A stretch of DNA of 64,000 nucleotides from Planoprotostelium fungivorum (lineage: Eukaryota > Evosea > Variosea > Cavosteliida > Cavosteliaceae), in NCBI GenBank assembly GCA_003024175.1, contig MDYQ01000103.1, positions 27,562 to 91,561 of the forward strand, in the 5' to 3' direction. Below the pieces are notes generated by a model. The model was not told the origin of the DNA and made no database searches. It saw nothing but the letters and a program-made list of their open reading frames with translations. A program made the translations under genes and the position numbers. Positions 46,538 through 60,120 of the stretch are shown here, piece by piece. Position 1 is the first letter of the stretch; each line of letters begins with the position of its first letter.

Positions 46538-47870
46538 CGTTGAGGACTACGAAAGCGGTGGAGAGATAGATGATGATGGAATAGACGTCTGCTTTCGTGG
46601 GAGTCAGATCGTTCGGATTCAGGAGATCAGGTATCCCTGCTTCTCTCCCCTTCTTGAGGAACAGACTCATCTTGTCTCTCAGGCTCATCTGTTGAAGATG
46701 ATCAGTCATCATCGACAGGTGACACACACATTGATCGGAGGGTCAGGATCTCCGGACGATCTTGTGAGGTTCTGCAATCCGTGTCCATCAATGAAGCTGT
46801 CGTTTTGTCATGACGAGAGATCGGGTGACGCACCTGCTGGTGAGGGACACGTCACAAGGCGTATCTGACGGGAGTTTGTCTCTATACCATTGACACAGGG
46901 CTTGTATTCCTTGATGTCCTGAACTCCTCAGAAATCACATGGGTGATGTCTCACCTCGGTACTCCAAGGGAGAGAGGAGGTACGTGAAGAACATCATCCA
47001 CAAGGTATCCATCACCAATTTCATGTTGCCACTTAGAAAACCTTTCCCGTTGAGAGCACAAAGAGATGAACGGTCTCACCTTGTATAGAAATACATTCTG
47101 TGGACTTCCCCTTGTCTTGTAGACACTGATTGATGCGATTCAATCGAGTGATCTTCTCCTTTGTGGAATTGCCTCTCGTGATCTCTGTGGGATTGTTACC
47201 TGAGTAAGCCTCCACCATCTGGTTCAACAGTATCCCATCGCTCAATTGACTCAGATCTTGCACTCTTCCACCCAAAGACAGCCGACTTAACTCGCTGTTC
47301 ATCCAGGCGATGAGCGTCTCTGTCAACATCCTCCTTCTGTCTATCGTCTCGTATTCCGTGTTCCTCTTCTGACACAGATATTCCTGCTCGGGGAATGTTG
47401 AAAGTGGAGCAGCCTCGCATGATGTCAGGCCTCGATGAACATCGTTATTCACCGTCAGTTGTGTATCCAGAGTTTCTAGATCCTGTGGTGTTTCGATATC
47501 GTATAACTGGCTGATTTGTATCGCTTGAAACCACTCTTGTACCGTCTGTTCACCGACAGCACGAAAGAACCAAGTTCTTCCCGGCATTTCGAGGGAGAAA
47601 TTTATGGTTGGCTCTCCGTCTCCCTCGTCGCTGCCCTCATTTAATTGGGTCAGACTAATCATGCTGGAAATGTCGATTGAACCTAGCGCTGCACTCTATA
47701 CTCATGTGAGATGATTATTACATCGAAGCGTAACAATTCACCTCTTCATCAGGATGGTATGAGAGGCAGCCCCGATTATCCAAACGGAAGTATCGCCGTT
47801 TCCATGATTTGTACCATCCACCTTGCTTCCACAGCCATCCTTCTTTGATATACAATTTCTCTCCGTCCAT
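46533..47870 (-). CDS. PH domain plus tandem calponin-homology-type protein
   Basis: An N-terminal PH domain starts at KEGWLWKQGGWYKSWKRRYF (about 47845) and closes with TWFFRAVGEQTVQEWFQAIQ (about 47520). After a linker, a CH-like domain begins (LTETLIAWMNSELSRLSLGG, LSDGILLNQMVEAYSG) and ends MDTLWMMFFTYLLSPLEYR. A second CH-like domain follows (GHQGIQALCQWYRDKL, DLLNPNDLTPTKADVYSIII). The architecture suggests a membrane-linked actin- or microtubule-binding adaptor. ATG 47870 gives MDGEKLYIKEGW. The start lies 117 bp from divergent INTS9. The exact family is not recognised. Confidence 0.8.
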
Positions 47871-47987
47871 CTGTTCGTTGATCGTTTGTGTGAAAATTTT
47901 CGTTTTTTTGGCAAACTCGCAATCTACACAGATATTTCTATGAAAGTTCACGTTCCATGGGTGATGTGATCTTCCATCTGATTTACG

Positions 47988-50604
47988 ATGAAGTTGGTGA
48001 GTCACGATATAGATGTGGATGTAACTACGATAGTATTGCTTGGGATTGGATCCATTCGGTTCATGTTTCCTTCTGAAGTACGGCAACACCAGAATATTGT
48101 TAGATTGTGCGCTAGAGACTCAATCTTTTCTGAGGTATTCGATTTAATCAATCATTTGGTGACGCGAGACAGATTCTTACCTCAGTTGGCGGAACGTAGA
48201 GGCGATTCACATTCAGATGACAGCTGCATCAAGAATCTGAATGGAAAGACATTGATCGATTCCAAGCCCAGATATCAGCCACCATTGTTCGACATGATCG
48301 ATCCAGAAGAGGTGCGAGCACAAATGAATCTCTTCTGACACAATGAAAGATCGATGCTATTTTGATTTCCAATGTTGAATCAGCTCTGGCCCTCCCCTAC
48401 CTGACAGAATACACCAACTTCAAAGGGAAGATATTCGCCACTGAACCGACTACGCAGTTAGCCAAGTGTGTACCCTCCACCTTTCATCGTTAAATCCAAA
48501 TCAGACAATTGATGGAGGAGTTGATCTATTACGATGGACAGAACACCGTTGTCGATCGACCAGAGTGGAGGAATTTAGACAGCGACGCTCTAAATCAGCT
48601 TCCAGAGTATTTCAGGAGCTCATCGCGTTGGTTGCCCATGTACTCCAGATTCCAAGTGGAAAATTGCATCGGGAAGATCACACCCCTGTCTTATCATCAG
48701 TCTGAGGTACATACACAAATCATATTCATCGCTCACCAATGCCCACAGAAGATCTACGATACGATCATCACTCCAGTCAGTTCGGGTTACTCCATCGGTG
48801 CTTGCAATTGGGTGTTGAATGTACACAAACAGAAGGTGAAGGGGAGACGATGCTGGGATTTGACGGATGCAGATCGCTTATGTGAATAGCTCCTCCATGG
48901 CTTCGAGGCATCCAGAATCCTTCCATCTGAATGAGCTCTGCGGTGCTCAACTGTTGATCGTCAATTCTCTCATGGCAGAGCCCAATTATAACCCGGATGC
49001 GATGTACCAAGATCTCTGCTCTCATCTGAGTGTGCATCTTATCCATCCAATGTCCTTGTATGATATACTGAACGAGAATAGAGACGACATTGAATGGACA
49101 AGGAAGTGTACTGATACCGTCCGGTTCTTCTGGCATCGTACTCGATCTCATCGAATTGGTCTACAAGTGAGTTTCGCTTTTCTCTCTCGTGCCTCACCCT
49201 TTCAGATTTCTCGTGGCCAACAATATGAATAGCATTCCGATCTATTTCTTGACACCATCCGGGGAGTACATCTTGGCTTATTCCTCCATCGTGTCAGAAT
49301 GGTGAGTCGTCATCGCATCATCGTATCACTCACGTCATTTCAGGTTGTGCAAGGCGAAACAAGAGAAGGTGAGCGAATGACTTATCATCGGCTGAGCGAA
49401 GGAGGTGTACACACCAGAGCCTCCCTTCTTATTCGAAGAGATGAGGAGACTCGATCGTCTGTGCTGCATGCGTGATGCCACCATCAGTGCAGACGTACAA
49501 CCGAATGGGAATGGAGGGTGAGTGGAGAGAGACGAATGGGAGTGAAAGAGAGCAGACTCGGATCACTCAAGCACATCAAAGAACCGTGCGTGGTCTTCAG
49601 CGGACATCCTTCACTCCGATTCGGTGCCGTCACTCAATTGCTCAATGCATGGGGTCCGAATTCGAAGAACAGCATCGTCTTCATAGGTGAGAGAAAGGGA
49701 AGACGTGTGGAGAGCTGATGAGAGGTAGACAGTGAATACGATCATCAGTTGGCGTTGCTCCCTTTTCGAACGGACAAGTTCAGGATGAAGATCGAGTACT
49801 ACCCCATCGACACTCGCTTCGGTGTCTCTGAGATCAGTGGTTATCTTGTGCAACAAATCAGACCGAAGCACCTCGTCATGCCACTCCATTACTTCAATCC
49901 ATCGGGGTAAATTACACACGTCGATGTCTCTGATCCTCTTTCAGTCCTGTCATTCGCAACTTGACCCTCCCACAGGATGTGTGTCTACGTCTCTTCTATT
50001 TTCATTCTCATCTTCTGATTCTCATCTTCTGATTCTTCCTCATTTTCTTTCTCTGCTCATCTCTATGACAGATCAGCACCACATTCATATCCCATCGAGA
50101 TGTCATCCACATTCCCTTCAAACCACCGTATCACAGGGCCACTTTGTCTCAAGAGGTGATGGAGACATCGATCGCATCACTGAAAACGATAGTTGGCCCG
50201 ATCCATCGACACTTCTCACACCATCCGAGACTTGATTATCAGCGACATCGATGCCACTTTGGATTCAAGAGATGCACGTCTGCAGCTGGACACGCCGAGC
50301 CACCCCACGAAGAAACCGAAGATCCTGTGGACCAGCCAGATGGTGACACCCCAGCAGCTGCTGGCTGCCATCAGCGAGGTGAGTGAGAAGGAGGAAGAGA
50401 CGCTGAGGAGTACAGAAAATGAAAGTGAGGGGAGAAGAATTGGATGTCGTCGAAGAGAAGACGAATGAGAGAGTGAGTCACACGATACGCTGGGAGGGAA
50501 GAGAGATCGTTCGGCTCAGCGAGAGCGACATCACGATCGTCACGGCCGACCGGAAGACGAGGGAGAGCCTGACTGAAGCCGTTCTGGCCGTCTCGAATCG
50601 TTAA
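47988..50604 (+). CDS. INTS9: Integrator complex subunit 9
   Basis: INTS9 is the inactive metallo-beta-lactamase/beta-CASP partner of INTS11 in the Integrator RNA endonuclease. Matches in order: TTIVLLGIG, IDAILISNVESALALPYLTE, KIFATEPTTQLAK, ITPVSSGYSIGACNWVLNVH, AYVNSSSMASRHPESF, NMNSIPIYFLTPSGEYI, IVSEWLCKAKQ, EPPFLFEE, PCVVFSGHPSLRFGAVTQLL. The metal-binding HxHxDH motif is absent (SNVESALALP), as in animal INTS9. The C-terminal domain (TSQMVTPQQLLAAISE to ESLTEAVLAVSNR) fits the INTS11-binding region. About 11 introns, about 690 residues. TAA 50602-50604 lies 7 bp from the USP22 stop. Confidence 0.93.
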
Positions 50605-50616
50605 ATACACTTTATT
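50602..50616. terminator. Abutting 3' ends of INTS9 and USP22
   Basis: The INTS9 stop (50602-50604) and USP22 stop (50614-50612, minus) are 7 bp apart. AATAAA for USP22 (50616-50611) overlaps its stop codon, so the 3' UTRs lie in each other's coding sequence. Confidence 0.7.
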
Positions 50617-52544
50617 TGTTGGGCTGTCTCGCATAGTGAGTGTGTTTCTGAGCGTAAAAGAGGAGGTACCCCTCCGTGTCTAAGACGTTCTTCATCTTCG
50701 TCGGGGAGATCTTGTCGTCGTCACATCGATACCATTGGTCGACGTTCTTCACGAAGGAGACATAGTGACCGCTGTCCATGGTGCCAACGTGCGTGACCAC
50801 TGCGAACAATTCGAACGGTTCCACGGCCAGTGATTTCGTTTGTGGGTCCTTCGTTTCGATTCTGCACGGGGTCGATAGTATGTCTCGTAAGTTCTCACCT
50901 CTTGTTGTGGGACATGAACGGATTCACATCCAGAAATTCTGGAAATTCGACCTTGGCGTCCGATTTCACAATCGTTTGCTCGAATCTCTGTGAAGGAGAG
51001 ATCAGACAATTCTTCATTGTGATCTATGTTCTCAAGGACGGAGATGTAACACACCTTGATATGGAAACATAATACCGCCGGAAGACAGTGAATCGACAAC
51101 TGTTTTGTTGACATCTTCGAAATGATCAGGATTACAGAAAGAAAACGGACCGACCTGATAATCACCACAGTTGGAGCACATGAACAATTCGTCTTTATCG
51201 AGTTGCTCCGGTTGCGTGAACCTGATTCATTCAGATTTCCCTGCATTGAAGTCGAACGTCACCTCTCCAAACAGGAGGCGAGCGTATTGACTCCCTCTGT
51301 TTTCCCCGATAGATGGAGAGATATGTCCAAGAAGGGATCGTATGCAGTTGAATGAGTGGAGCATTCTTTACAGGTCACTTGTGATTGTAACGTGCCGCTG
51401 AATACCTTTCTGATCATCAACGGAAGGTCGGATTTGAGGTTCACACCTGATGGACGATGCACTTGCAATCTTTCGAGACGGATTCCGCCGCACCATAGTG
51501 GAAATCAGAATGCATGCCGTTGATCAACCGGATAAAAAATTCGTGAGCGTCCTGCTGTTCGTATCCAGCCATGCAGGCTGAATGCCTCCAAACGGCTGGA
51601 TCACAAATCATCAAATGATGAAGTGAAGGGACTCACAGTACAAGAAGTGGTGAGGGTTGAAAGAATCTTGCGATCCGGAGAAGAATTGAGCGAAGAGATA
51701 ATCCATGTCGCAAGCCAGACACATCTTCTTTTCATCCCCGTTCGTTCTCATCTTACATTTCTGTTCGGTAAGCCTCTATGTAAGATATCTCCACGGCTCA
51801 CCTTACGATTGTGCATGTCTGAGAGAAAAAAATTGCGAAGGAGAGGATTGTGTAACATGCACTGCAGGATGCATCCCATGAAGCAAGTGTTACCCAGATT
51901 CACGATACCGCGTAAGCCTAATGATTGGAGGGGTACCTGTTGGATTGGACATCACATCAATTGTGTCTCATCACCTGAAATCGACGACAACTACGGAATA
52001 GATTCTTTGCCTCCGCATTTGAAGGGAGCCACTCTTTATATACGACCGTACTCTTGTTGTACGCTGCCATCACTATCATCCACTACATTTCTGATGTATT
52101 CTCTCACCTCCAGTCAATCTCATCTTGAACACTTGAGCTGCCGTACATTCGGTTGAAGCGACTAATTCCATGTCTCGATCGTACACTACATCTCCGCAGA
52201 GAGAGCAGTAAATGCTGAGTGTATCATTCTCGACCGAGAGAGAATGTCCAGTGTCTAAACTGTGATCATTCATGTGACCACTCGTCCAGCAGGCGAAATA
52301 GACACAGTGGAGACAGGACATCAATCTTCTGTTCCTGATGGTAGGTCCACATTTCATGCAACGTGGGGCAGCGGCACTCTGGTCTGTAGTCAGAAGAGTA
52401 ACCCGTGTAGTAAAAATGAGTGATTACCTTTGATGAAGGTTCTATGAGTCGCAATCGGTTGGATGCGAGGTAGTTGATGATGGTCCTATAGACAATCAAA
52501 CCGGAGTCTGACTTGAATTTTTCCAGATGAGCGCAGGGCTGCAT
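50612..52544 (-). CDS. USP22: USP22/Ubp8-type SAGA deubiquitinase
   Basis: Removes ubiquitin from histone H2B as part of the SAGA DUB module. The N-terminal ZnF-UBP domain has [45 protein letters not shown] and [13 protein letters not shown]. The UCH domain opens with [19 protein letters not shown], holding the catalytic Cys (about 51890). It continues [34 protein letters not shown] and [11 protein letters not shown], and ends with the His box [14 protein letters not shown] (about 50790-50750) and [12 protein letters not shown] 52544 ([11 protein letters not shown]) matches the usual start of this family. About 500 residues, near the human 525. Around nine introns. Confidence 0.93.
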
Positions 52545-52609
52545 CTGATCCGATCGCGATGAGTCTCGAAATAAAGTCTTTTATTGTGCCACACGGTGCA
52601 CACTTTATT

Positions 52610-53324
52610 TCAGTCAGTAAAATTCAACACAAAACACATCGAAGGTAAAAATTCCAAATACTCGAGCTCTACGGCGGTCGTGAGGTCGAGATTCTCGGCC
52701 TTCTCCTCAAAAGTGCACTTCAATGCCTTCAGACTGATCCAGTGTCACTGCCTTCTTATTCTCTATGTACTGCGATTCTCCTTGCATTTTTGCCACAATG
52801 GTCTTTATATGGAGGATCCGTGATTCACCTCTTCATGATCCCATCCACTTGAAGTTTTTCTTCAGATCAGAATTCGATCTTGTCGACGTCGAGTATCAAG
52901 GCAACACTGAACTCGTGTAGCGATCTCAGCAGATAAGTACAAAGAGTACGGCGATGGTGTGAGGGAGAGGCTGTTGATCATAAGGAACGATGTTTCAATG
53001 CAGTGACATTACCTGGTGATTGTTTTTTCCTTTCTGATGTCTCTTGCGGCTGAGCCAGATCAGGGTAAATTTCGGTGGGAGGAATGACATTGCGTCATCA
53101 CTCAAGACCCGTGTTCCAGGCATTCTCGAATCGCAGCAGAACGTTGAGAGCAGCGATTGGACCATACAAAAGCCAAGCTAAGCTTGAGTTGATCGCGTTT
53201 CAGGTGCTTTCGTATTGTTCTCCTGGTGGGGAGTAGATCTGAATTAATAAAGAGGATTTCAAATCGATGTTCTTACCAATCTCAGGGGCGTCGTGACGGA
53301 CGACTTCGAAGATTGGTCATCCAT
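52610..53324 (-). CDS. Uncharacterised spliced gene, probably membrane protein
   Basis: ATG 53324 gives MDDQSSKSSVTTPLRL before a clear intron (53276-53240). Later coding-like segments are LAWLLYGPIAALNVLLRFEN (about 53190-53115), IPPTEIYPDLAQPQETSERK (about 53080) and the hydrophobic PLPHTIAVLFVLIC (about 52965). The last exon probably ends LTTAVELEYLEFLPSMCFVL, NFTD, with TGA 52612-52610 overlapping an AATAAA (52610-52605). Intermediate splices are not secure and an alternative end at 52707 is possible. Function unknown. Confidence 0.4.
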
Positions 53325-53484
53325 TGTTCCAGTTTGTATGTGGAATACGACCACACAATGGATCAACACCACCATCAAATAGACTCGAGGATCGGCACAC
53401 CGCGAATGATACACTCAACAGGACATCACAAGACGACGTTGGTTTCAACCTTTTCATTTTCGCGTCTGTTGTATCACACAAGTA

Positions 53485-56400
53485 TCACTTGAGATCGTCT
53501 TGAGATTCGTCTTGAATACTGTTCAGTCGGTAATGGGTCTGTTTCGTGGGAACTACCACGAAGTACTCTGCCATCGCGTCTCTGAATCTGGTTCCAAATG
53601 AGTCACCGCCTCCCCTCTGTCTCACCTCTTCTTGTACTCCTTGGGCGATATGACGGTAGGAATGTTCCTCCCTCCCCCCATCAGTCCTGTCTTCTTCACC
53701 CACGTCTCCAGCTGTTTGTCCCACGTGTACTTTCGAATGTAATCGATGATACCCACGACAAACTGGCCCTTGCTTGCGTCTATGCCGCAGAGTAGAGAAT
53801 AATCCATCACACCTTTCACCATCAGCTGACGTCGTGAAGTATCATCTCACTCAATTTCGACAAGAAGAGAGAATCGTTCCATATGGCGGCCGTGAGCTTG
53901 GCCTTCGTCCTCTCCGTAACCCACAAGGGAGTGCTGAACATGACTTCTAACAGATTCTGATCTAGTAGAACCTACTCTCTCAGTCTCTCTCCTCTTCCGT
54001 CCCTCACCTCATTGGGATCTGGATTCTCCACGTACCGACTTCTCTTTGAACCCTTCAGATCGTACGTCTGTGCGAGGTCAGGTCCCTCTTCTCTTCTGCA
54101 CTCACTCGATTGATGGTCTGCTCGTAGAACAAGTTCTCCATGACGACGAGGTTGAGTACGGTTTTGCTTCCTCCCTTATCGATGGTCACGGTGAATATGG
54201 CTGTCTCTCGTCACTCTCTCCTCTCATCTCTTATATCTCACCCAGGATCTTGGCCAACATAGTGGGTACCAGGTCAAAGATGGTGTCGGCTACATAATTG
54301 AAGTAGTACGGTGCTACTTCGATAAAGGACGTCTTCTCTATGGCAGACACCTCTTTGATGATGTACTTGTCGTCTGGATCCATTGAGTGATCAGACGCAT
54401 GAGACACATACCTGAGGTCTTGGACCAGTGAGATTTACTCTTTCCTCCTCTAGCATCCCAAGGCTTACAACGACTGATGGATTGGATAAACTTATCTTCA
54501 CCGCACACGTAAGCTCTCAGTGCCTCAAATTGTTTGGCGTAGTGAACCACGACGTTGTAGCTCGTGTTTCCGAACGACTTCTGGTATCTACATTCTGTAT
54601 CAGTCAGTCAAGGTCCGTGAAGAACGAATCACCGATGTCGGTGTTGACGTGAGTGAGGAGGCATCTCCTCATGTTCAGATCCTCCGGACAAGTTGCCTTC
54701 TCTTCGATGTCCTGTCCTGTTCAACTCCAAAGCTACGATCATCATCACCTTCTCCCTCTCGGGCACCTCCACCGGTGCAGCCTCCAATTTCTTACTGTAA
54801 TCGGTCGAACTGCGAGGAGTGAGAGGGATGGAATGATGTGGTACGCACCACAGAGTGTGGGCCATGATAGAGCTCGGTTCGTTTTCGAACACGAGACAGT
54901 AATATCCGGTACTCGTGTCGGAAAAGAAGATGGGGTGGTGAATGTTTGGAATGGGTGCCAGTGAAAGGGAGGAAGAACCGATGAAAGTGACCAACTTGAC
55001 GATCAGATTGTCGATGCCCAGTGGATTCGAATCGAATCTATCTTCATCAGAGACATCCTCTACGAATTTCACCTCTGCAAGTCTTCCGGAGAGAAAGGTG
55101 TGGCGAATCGAGAGACCACTTGTGCGATGAGGCCTTTCGAACCCGAGCCGCTCCTGGGCTTCACGGTGTGAACTGCCTCTTCCGATTTGACTTCATCGTT
55201 ATCCGTGCAGACCTGATCGGATGAGCTATCCTCTTCTTCGTTCGACTCACGATGGCAGGGATATTCTGCGATGAATTGTGTTGAGAGACAACACTCTCAG
55301 AAGATACGTTCAGATCGGGAGTCAGATTCGAGTTGGAGTGACGATCTTTCGGTGGTGAACCTGCGAGGGAAGCGGAGGAAGAAGGGATGGGACTGATGGG
55401 AATGCCTCCGATGATGAGAGGAGAGTTGACTGTGAACGATCAGATTCATCACATCGACGATGATCTCACGGCTGGATAGATCCGTCTGAGAGCCCTGGAG
55501 GAGTGAGTTGGAGAGACGAGAGGATGATCTCACCTTCCTGGCGTGGGTGGGTGTGTTGCCCAATTTGACGGTGGCAGAGAGAACTAATTTTCTCTTTCCC
55601 TCCTTGTTGATGGATGTGTTGAGATCGATGAGTGTGGTTCCCCAATTGAGTAGGTCACCATACAACTGCCTGATCTCTGTTACCCTCGTCTGACATCCAC
55701 ATCACCTCTTGATGGCCATCAGAGAGGCCTGTCCCTTCTGTGAGGTCCACTCTGTGCTCATCCGTTCCATCTCTTCCAGGTATTTGTCTTTCTCTTCGTT
55801 CCACAATTTGAACACTCCCTGGTATCGCTCAGTGTCTGATCCATGACCAGAATCTTCACTTCGATGAGAGCGTGGTCGTGAGGTAAGTTGTAGTCGGATA
55901 TGTAATGTTGAATCTTGTACAATATCGAATTGTAAACCTGATGACTGTCAGCATTCTGATGCGAACGAGCCGAATGACTCACGAAAGTGATGAGCTCCGT
56001 TGTCTTCTCGAATTCATCCTTCTTCTCTTGATTGGTAGGAGACTTGATCGCGTGACTCTGTAAGACGGATTTGACGGTGGTGGATGAAGGGTCCATGCTC
56101 ATCAATGCAACGGGAGGTTGATGTACCTACCACGTATCACATCACGTGTTCGTCTCCCCTCACTCACATCCATGACATCGATGGATTCATATTCCATCTG
56201 CACTGTGATGTCCCTCCAGTAGAAGTAGATGATGTGTTCCTTGTTGATCTTGTGGGTGCACGGTGTGTTTGTGCTGGGAAGATCACAGTAGAATATGTAC
56301 TCCAAGAACTTTCCAAAGGAGTAGCTCCAGGCCTCTGTCACACAAATCAGTATTCTGATCGTGAAAAGGTGGAAGCATGATGTGTGATGACAGAGCTAAT

Positions 56401-59400
56401 GCATAGATGAAGAAGAGGTCACCTTGAGAGAGCTCACGGAAGGGAGCGATTTTACTGCACAGAGCACAGATGCTCCACGTCATGATCCCCTCACTCTCGC
56501 TGTTCAAATCCATCTTCAACTGCAGATCCGCTTTCGTGATGACGATGTTTACTCTCCCTTCACACGCCATCAGCTCCCCTTACACTCAATTGATCAATTC
56601 ACCGTCTCTATGGACGAAACTCCTCTCGTGTTCGATCATGTTCCTGCCACACTCCTGGTGGGCACACTTATACGACGTATCGAAGCAGAAAGATTCTAAG
56701 AACTGCCCCAAGGTGATGTCGTGCTCTCCGTAATACTCCACGGAGAATGTCTCGTAGGGTGCACACTGTCTCGTGGTCGTAGAGCAGTAGAGGGAGTGGA
56801 GATAGAGGATCTGTTGGTGATCGAGGATGTTGTTCTTCGGCATCACATCGCTGACGATCCTCCTCTGCTTCGTGCTCTCTGCGTTGTAGACCTGATGACG
56901 TCATAATTCATCACAGTTCGTCATCGGTACCTTCTCGAATTGATGCTCCGCCGTGATGAATAGTCCCACACTATCTTCTTTCTGGATGTGAAAGTCCACA
57001 CCGAGAGAGCAAGACAACTTGTCCCTCTTCACTTCAGTGGCGCTGATGTGGTTCATATCGCAGTACAGATCTGATAACAAGAAGGTCTCCAATCGAATGT
57101 GATGTGCAGCGTAGATGGCAAACTGTCTCTCTTCAGCGAGCAAAGAATGACGATTGTGACTCACCGATAAGACACGTTTGACTTTGTGTAATGCATTGCT
57201 GGTTCCACCTCTCAGTAAGATGGTACAACCCAAATCCGTCGGTGAACCATCGAGGAACATACAAGGCTTGATACCGAAAGTCCCTCGATATGTTTCCACG
57301 TAAAAGTGCTCCACGTGAGCGAAGGCGGGGGCGTTGATCATGTGCTCCGTAGTGGAGGTCAGTACATCGGCAGACGTAGCCCTTGCGATGCGTTTCACCA
57401 CCTTCTCTCGTTAGCTACATCACATTTCTCCATCTCACCTTCTCTTTCACGTTCAAGGTGAAGGCGATACCTGCACTGTGTCATCTCTCACCTCTTCGAT
57501 GTAGTTCACCTGCTTCGAGTAGGAATTCTTGTGCCAAACGAGAGACGTTCTTTCCGATGATGAGTAGATCTGGTCCCAGGGCCGAGATCTGAGCGACGAG
57601 TAGCTTGAGGTACATCTCCTCTTGCATGAGAACGTCGTCTAGTTGTAGTAGACGATTCGCCCTCTGGAATCTGGAACGATCATTAGGAGACAGCAGAGAA
57701 TCGACTCACTCGATGGGGCAGTTGAGAAGCATAATCTTTGGTTTCAGAATGTCTCTCTTCATCTTCTTGTGTGCGACGTTCTTCGTGAAGACGATACCGT
57801 TCACATATCTACAATCACTGATCTCTCCCTCCGGTATGACCTCATGGACGTCAATTGCAATCTCATCTACAACGAATCCCCTCACCTTGATTTTTGCGTA
57901 TTTTCTGATGTCCATGCGATCTCCTCTGGTGATTCTGGGACGGATCTCTCTCGCCGTTCGCAGAGCAAAAGTGATGATCAATGATTTCCACACTAGATCG
58001 ATGTGTTCTGATCTCAGCATGTCCTCCACGATGCTCTGTCTCGTGTCAATCATGCTCCACTTCATGCATCTCACCTCCAGGTGATCGTGTGAGATTCGTG
58101 TGGCGATGGGGCTATTCTCTATGACTGGTCGAGTGTAATTTGCCTCTTCTGCCTTCTTCTCCTCCACCAATCGAGCCAATAGGTTGACGCTGCCTGATGA
58201 TATCGTCAGTTCCAAATGGATGTCACCGTGGAATAGTGTCCGCTCACTGGGTGTCTTTCTGGCGGGTCGTAATTGTGCGATCTGCGTCACGGAATCGTCC
58301 ATTTCGTTTCGATCGCCATCGAAGCTGAGCCTTTGGGGTACCAGATTTGTTCTTCTCTCGTCAGATGATTGATTCTTTCTGAAGACACTCACTCTCCATC
58401 ATTGCTAGGTAATCGATGTCCGAAACTCAACGACTTCCTCTTCGATTCACTATTCAACGTCTCTTCATCCCTAGAGTATACGAGCAGGTATAAGAATGAA
58501 GGAAAAGTAGTGCAGTCGATCGAATGTCAGAGACGTAGAGTGACAAAGGATATTGAATCCGAGATGGGAGTTGGCTTGTACGTCTTAGAGATGAACTCCT
58601 CCTTGTTCTCTGATCTCTCTTCACTGCGATCACCAAATATGGGCTCCGCATCGAGAGAGAATCGTGGAGAGTAGATTCCCAAGTTCGAACTCTCGTCCCT
58701 CTGAGGTGTGATCGGTATCGCTGACATAGGAGGGGTGGTAGCCATCTATCATCGTCATTCAGAATCACATATTCTTCATCACCTGTGGGAATTGTTGAAT
58801 ATCATGTTTCGTCTTCGATCGATAGCACAGGTTGCAGACTCGAATGGTCTGTCCATCGGGCAGTCGAATGGAATTGGAGGAACACCTGAACGATCCATCA
58901 GATCGGGGCTTGAAGTGAGCTCCTCACTTGCTGCAGAAGATCTGTCCACACAATCTGCAGTGATGTCTTCTCTTGAGAGCGGAGAAGGCAGATTGACAAT
59001 CGTAACACAATTTGACCTGATCGTCTGGCATCCAAAATTCTTTGGCGGGCACGAATGTTTTGTTTCTGAGTGAACTCTGTCTCTCTTCATCACTCATCCT
59101 CATGCAAATATAAAATAGATGAATCCCATCGTCTTGTATGATTCATATAATATGCGATGATCACAGAATATAAATCTCACTTGTTCCTCTTCCATATCGA
59201 TTGGTATCTGTTCGACATATCGAGGTAAAGTACTGTACGTGTCATCCTCGAATCTCACTTTGCTTCACTCACGCAGTGGAATAAGCTTTTCCTTTGAACT
59301 TCTCTAATATCCTTGGCTTTTGGTACCTCGATCTGGAAGAGGGTGTGTACTCCTTCTTATTCTCTACATCACTCCTTCCCTTTTCTCTTTTTCAACATCG

Positions 59401-60060
59401 CAGTGAACATCATCACTCACCTCCGATCTCTCACTGATGTCAGACGAATTGGAGAGATTGTCACTGTCCATGATCGGATCATGCATTTGAGGTCTAGGTG
59501 AGGCAAGAAAAGAGCTGGCTGATACAGATAAGATGTTGGTGCTCTTCTGTGAGACAGGTGAGTGAGGGTACACATGAGATCAATCTTCACTCTGGGTGTC
59601 AACGGAGATTGAGCAGGTGAGGAGATGAAGGATTCGAAGACTTCCACTGATTCCTTCGTTGTTATCTCATTTTGGTCTCTATAGGGTATCAATCAGCTGG
59701 ACATCTTGTGTATCATTCTCACGGGTTGAAGAAGGTCGAATCTTCGGAAATTGATGGTCGCAATCCATTCGAAGAAGAAAGAGTAACTCTATCTAAAGTG
59801 GCAGGCGGAGCTTGTGTTGGGCTATCACCAAAAAATCTGAAGACATTAGATATCCTTTGGTTTCAAGGGACATAAGAACTTTGATACCTCGTGAGAAAGG
59901 AAGTAGCACGGCGATCTTGTATAATGTTGGGTGATCCAAACTCTGTGAGTTTGTCTTTATCTCTGGCCAGGGTTAACCTGTCCTTTCTCTGAGGTTCTCC
60001 CTTTGCATTTGTCGGTCGATCGGGTCCACTCATCGGTTGCCTGATCTCGGGAAATGTCAT
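53485..60060 (-). CDS. PIKFYVE: PIKfyve/Fab1 phosphatidylinositol-3-phosphate 5-kinase
   Basis: Makes PI(3,5)P2 on endosomes. ATG 60060 ([12 protein letters not shown]) opens a Ser/Pro-rich region. The FYVE zinc finger has [18 protein letters not shown] and [15 protein letters not shown] (about 59055-58935). The chaperonin-like (CCT) domain has [27 protein letters not shown] and [20 protein letters not shown] (57780-57180), followed by the Cys-rich linker. The kinase domain shows [35 protein letters not shown] (ATP lysine), [43 protein letters not shown] and [20 protein letters not shown]. The end is [21 protein letters not shown] saw no DEP domain, which animal PIKfyve has and yeast Fab1 lacks. 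Roughly 1,700 residues and about 25-30 introns. Confidence 0.93.
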
Positions 60061-60120
60061 GTCCTGGTTGTAAACATGTTGAGAAAATCGAGTTGGTCCA
60101 ACATCATCGATGACGACACA
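60061..60120. promoter_or_regulatory. 60-bp bidirectional promoter region
   Basis: Only 60 bp separate the PIKfyve start codon (-) and the SepSecS start codon (+). Both 5' UTRs and the core promoters must share this segment or lie within coding sequence. No TATA box is obvious. Confidence 0.6.
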
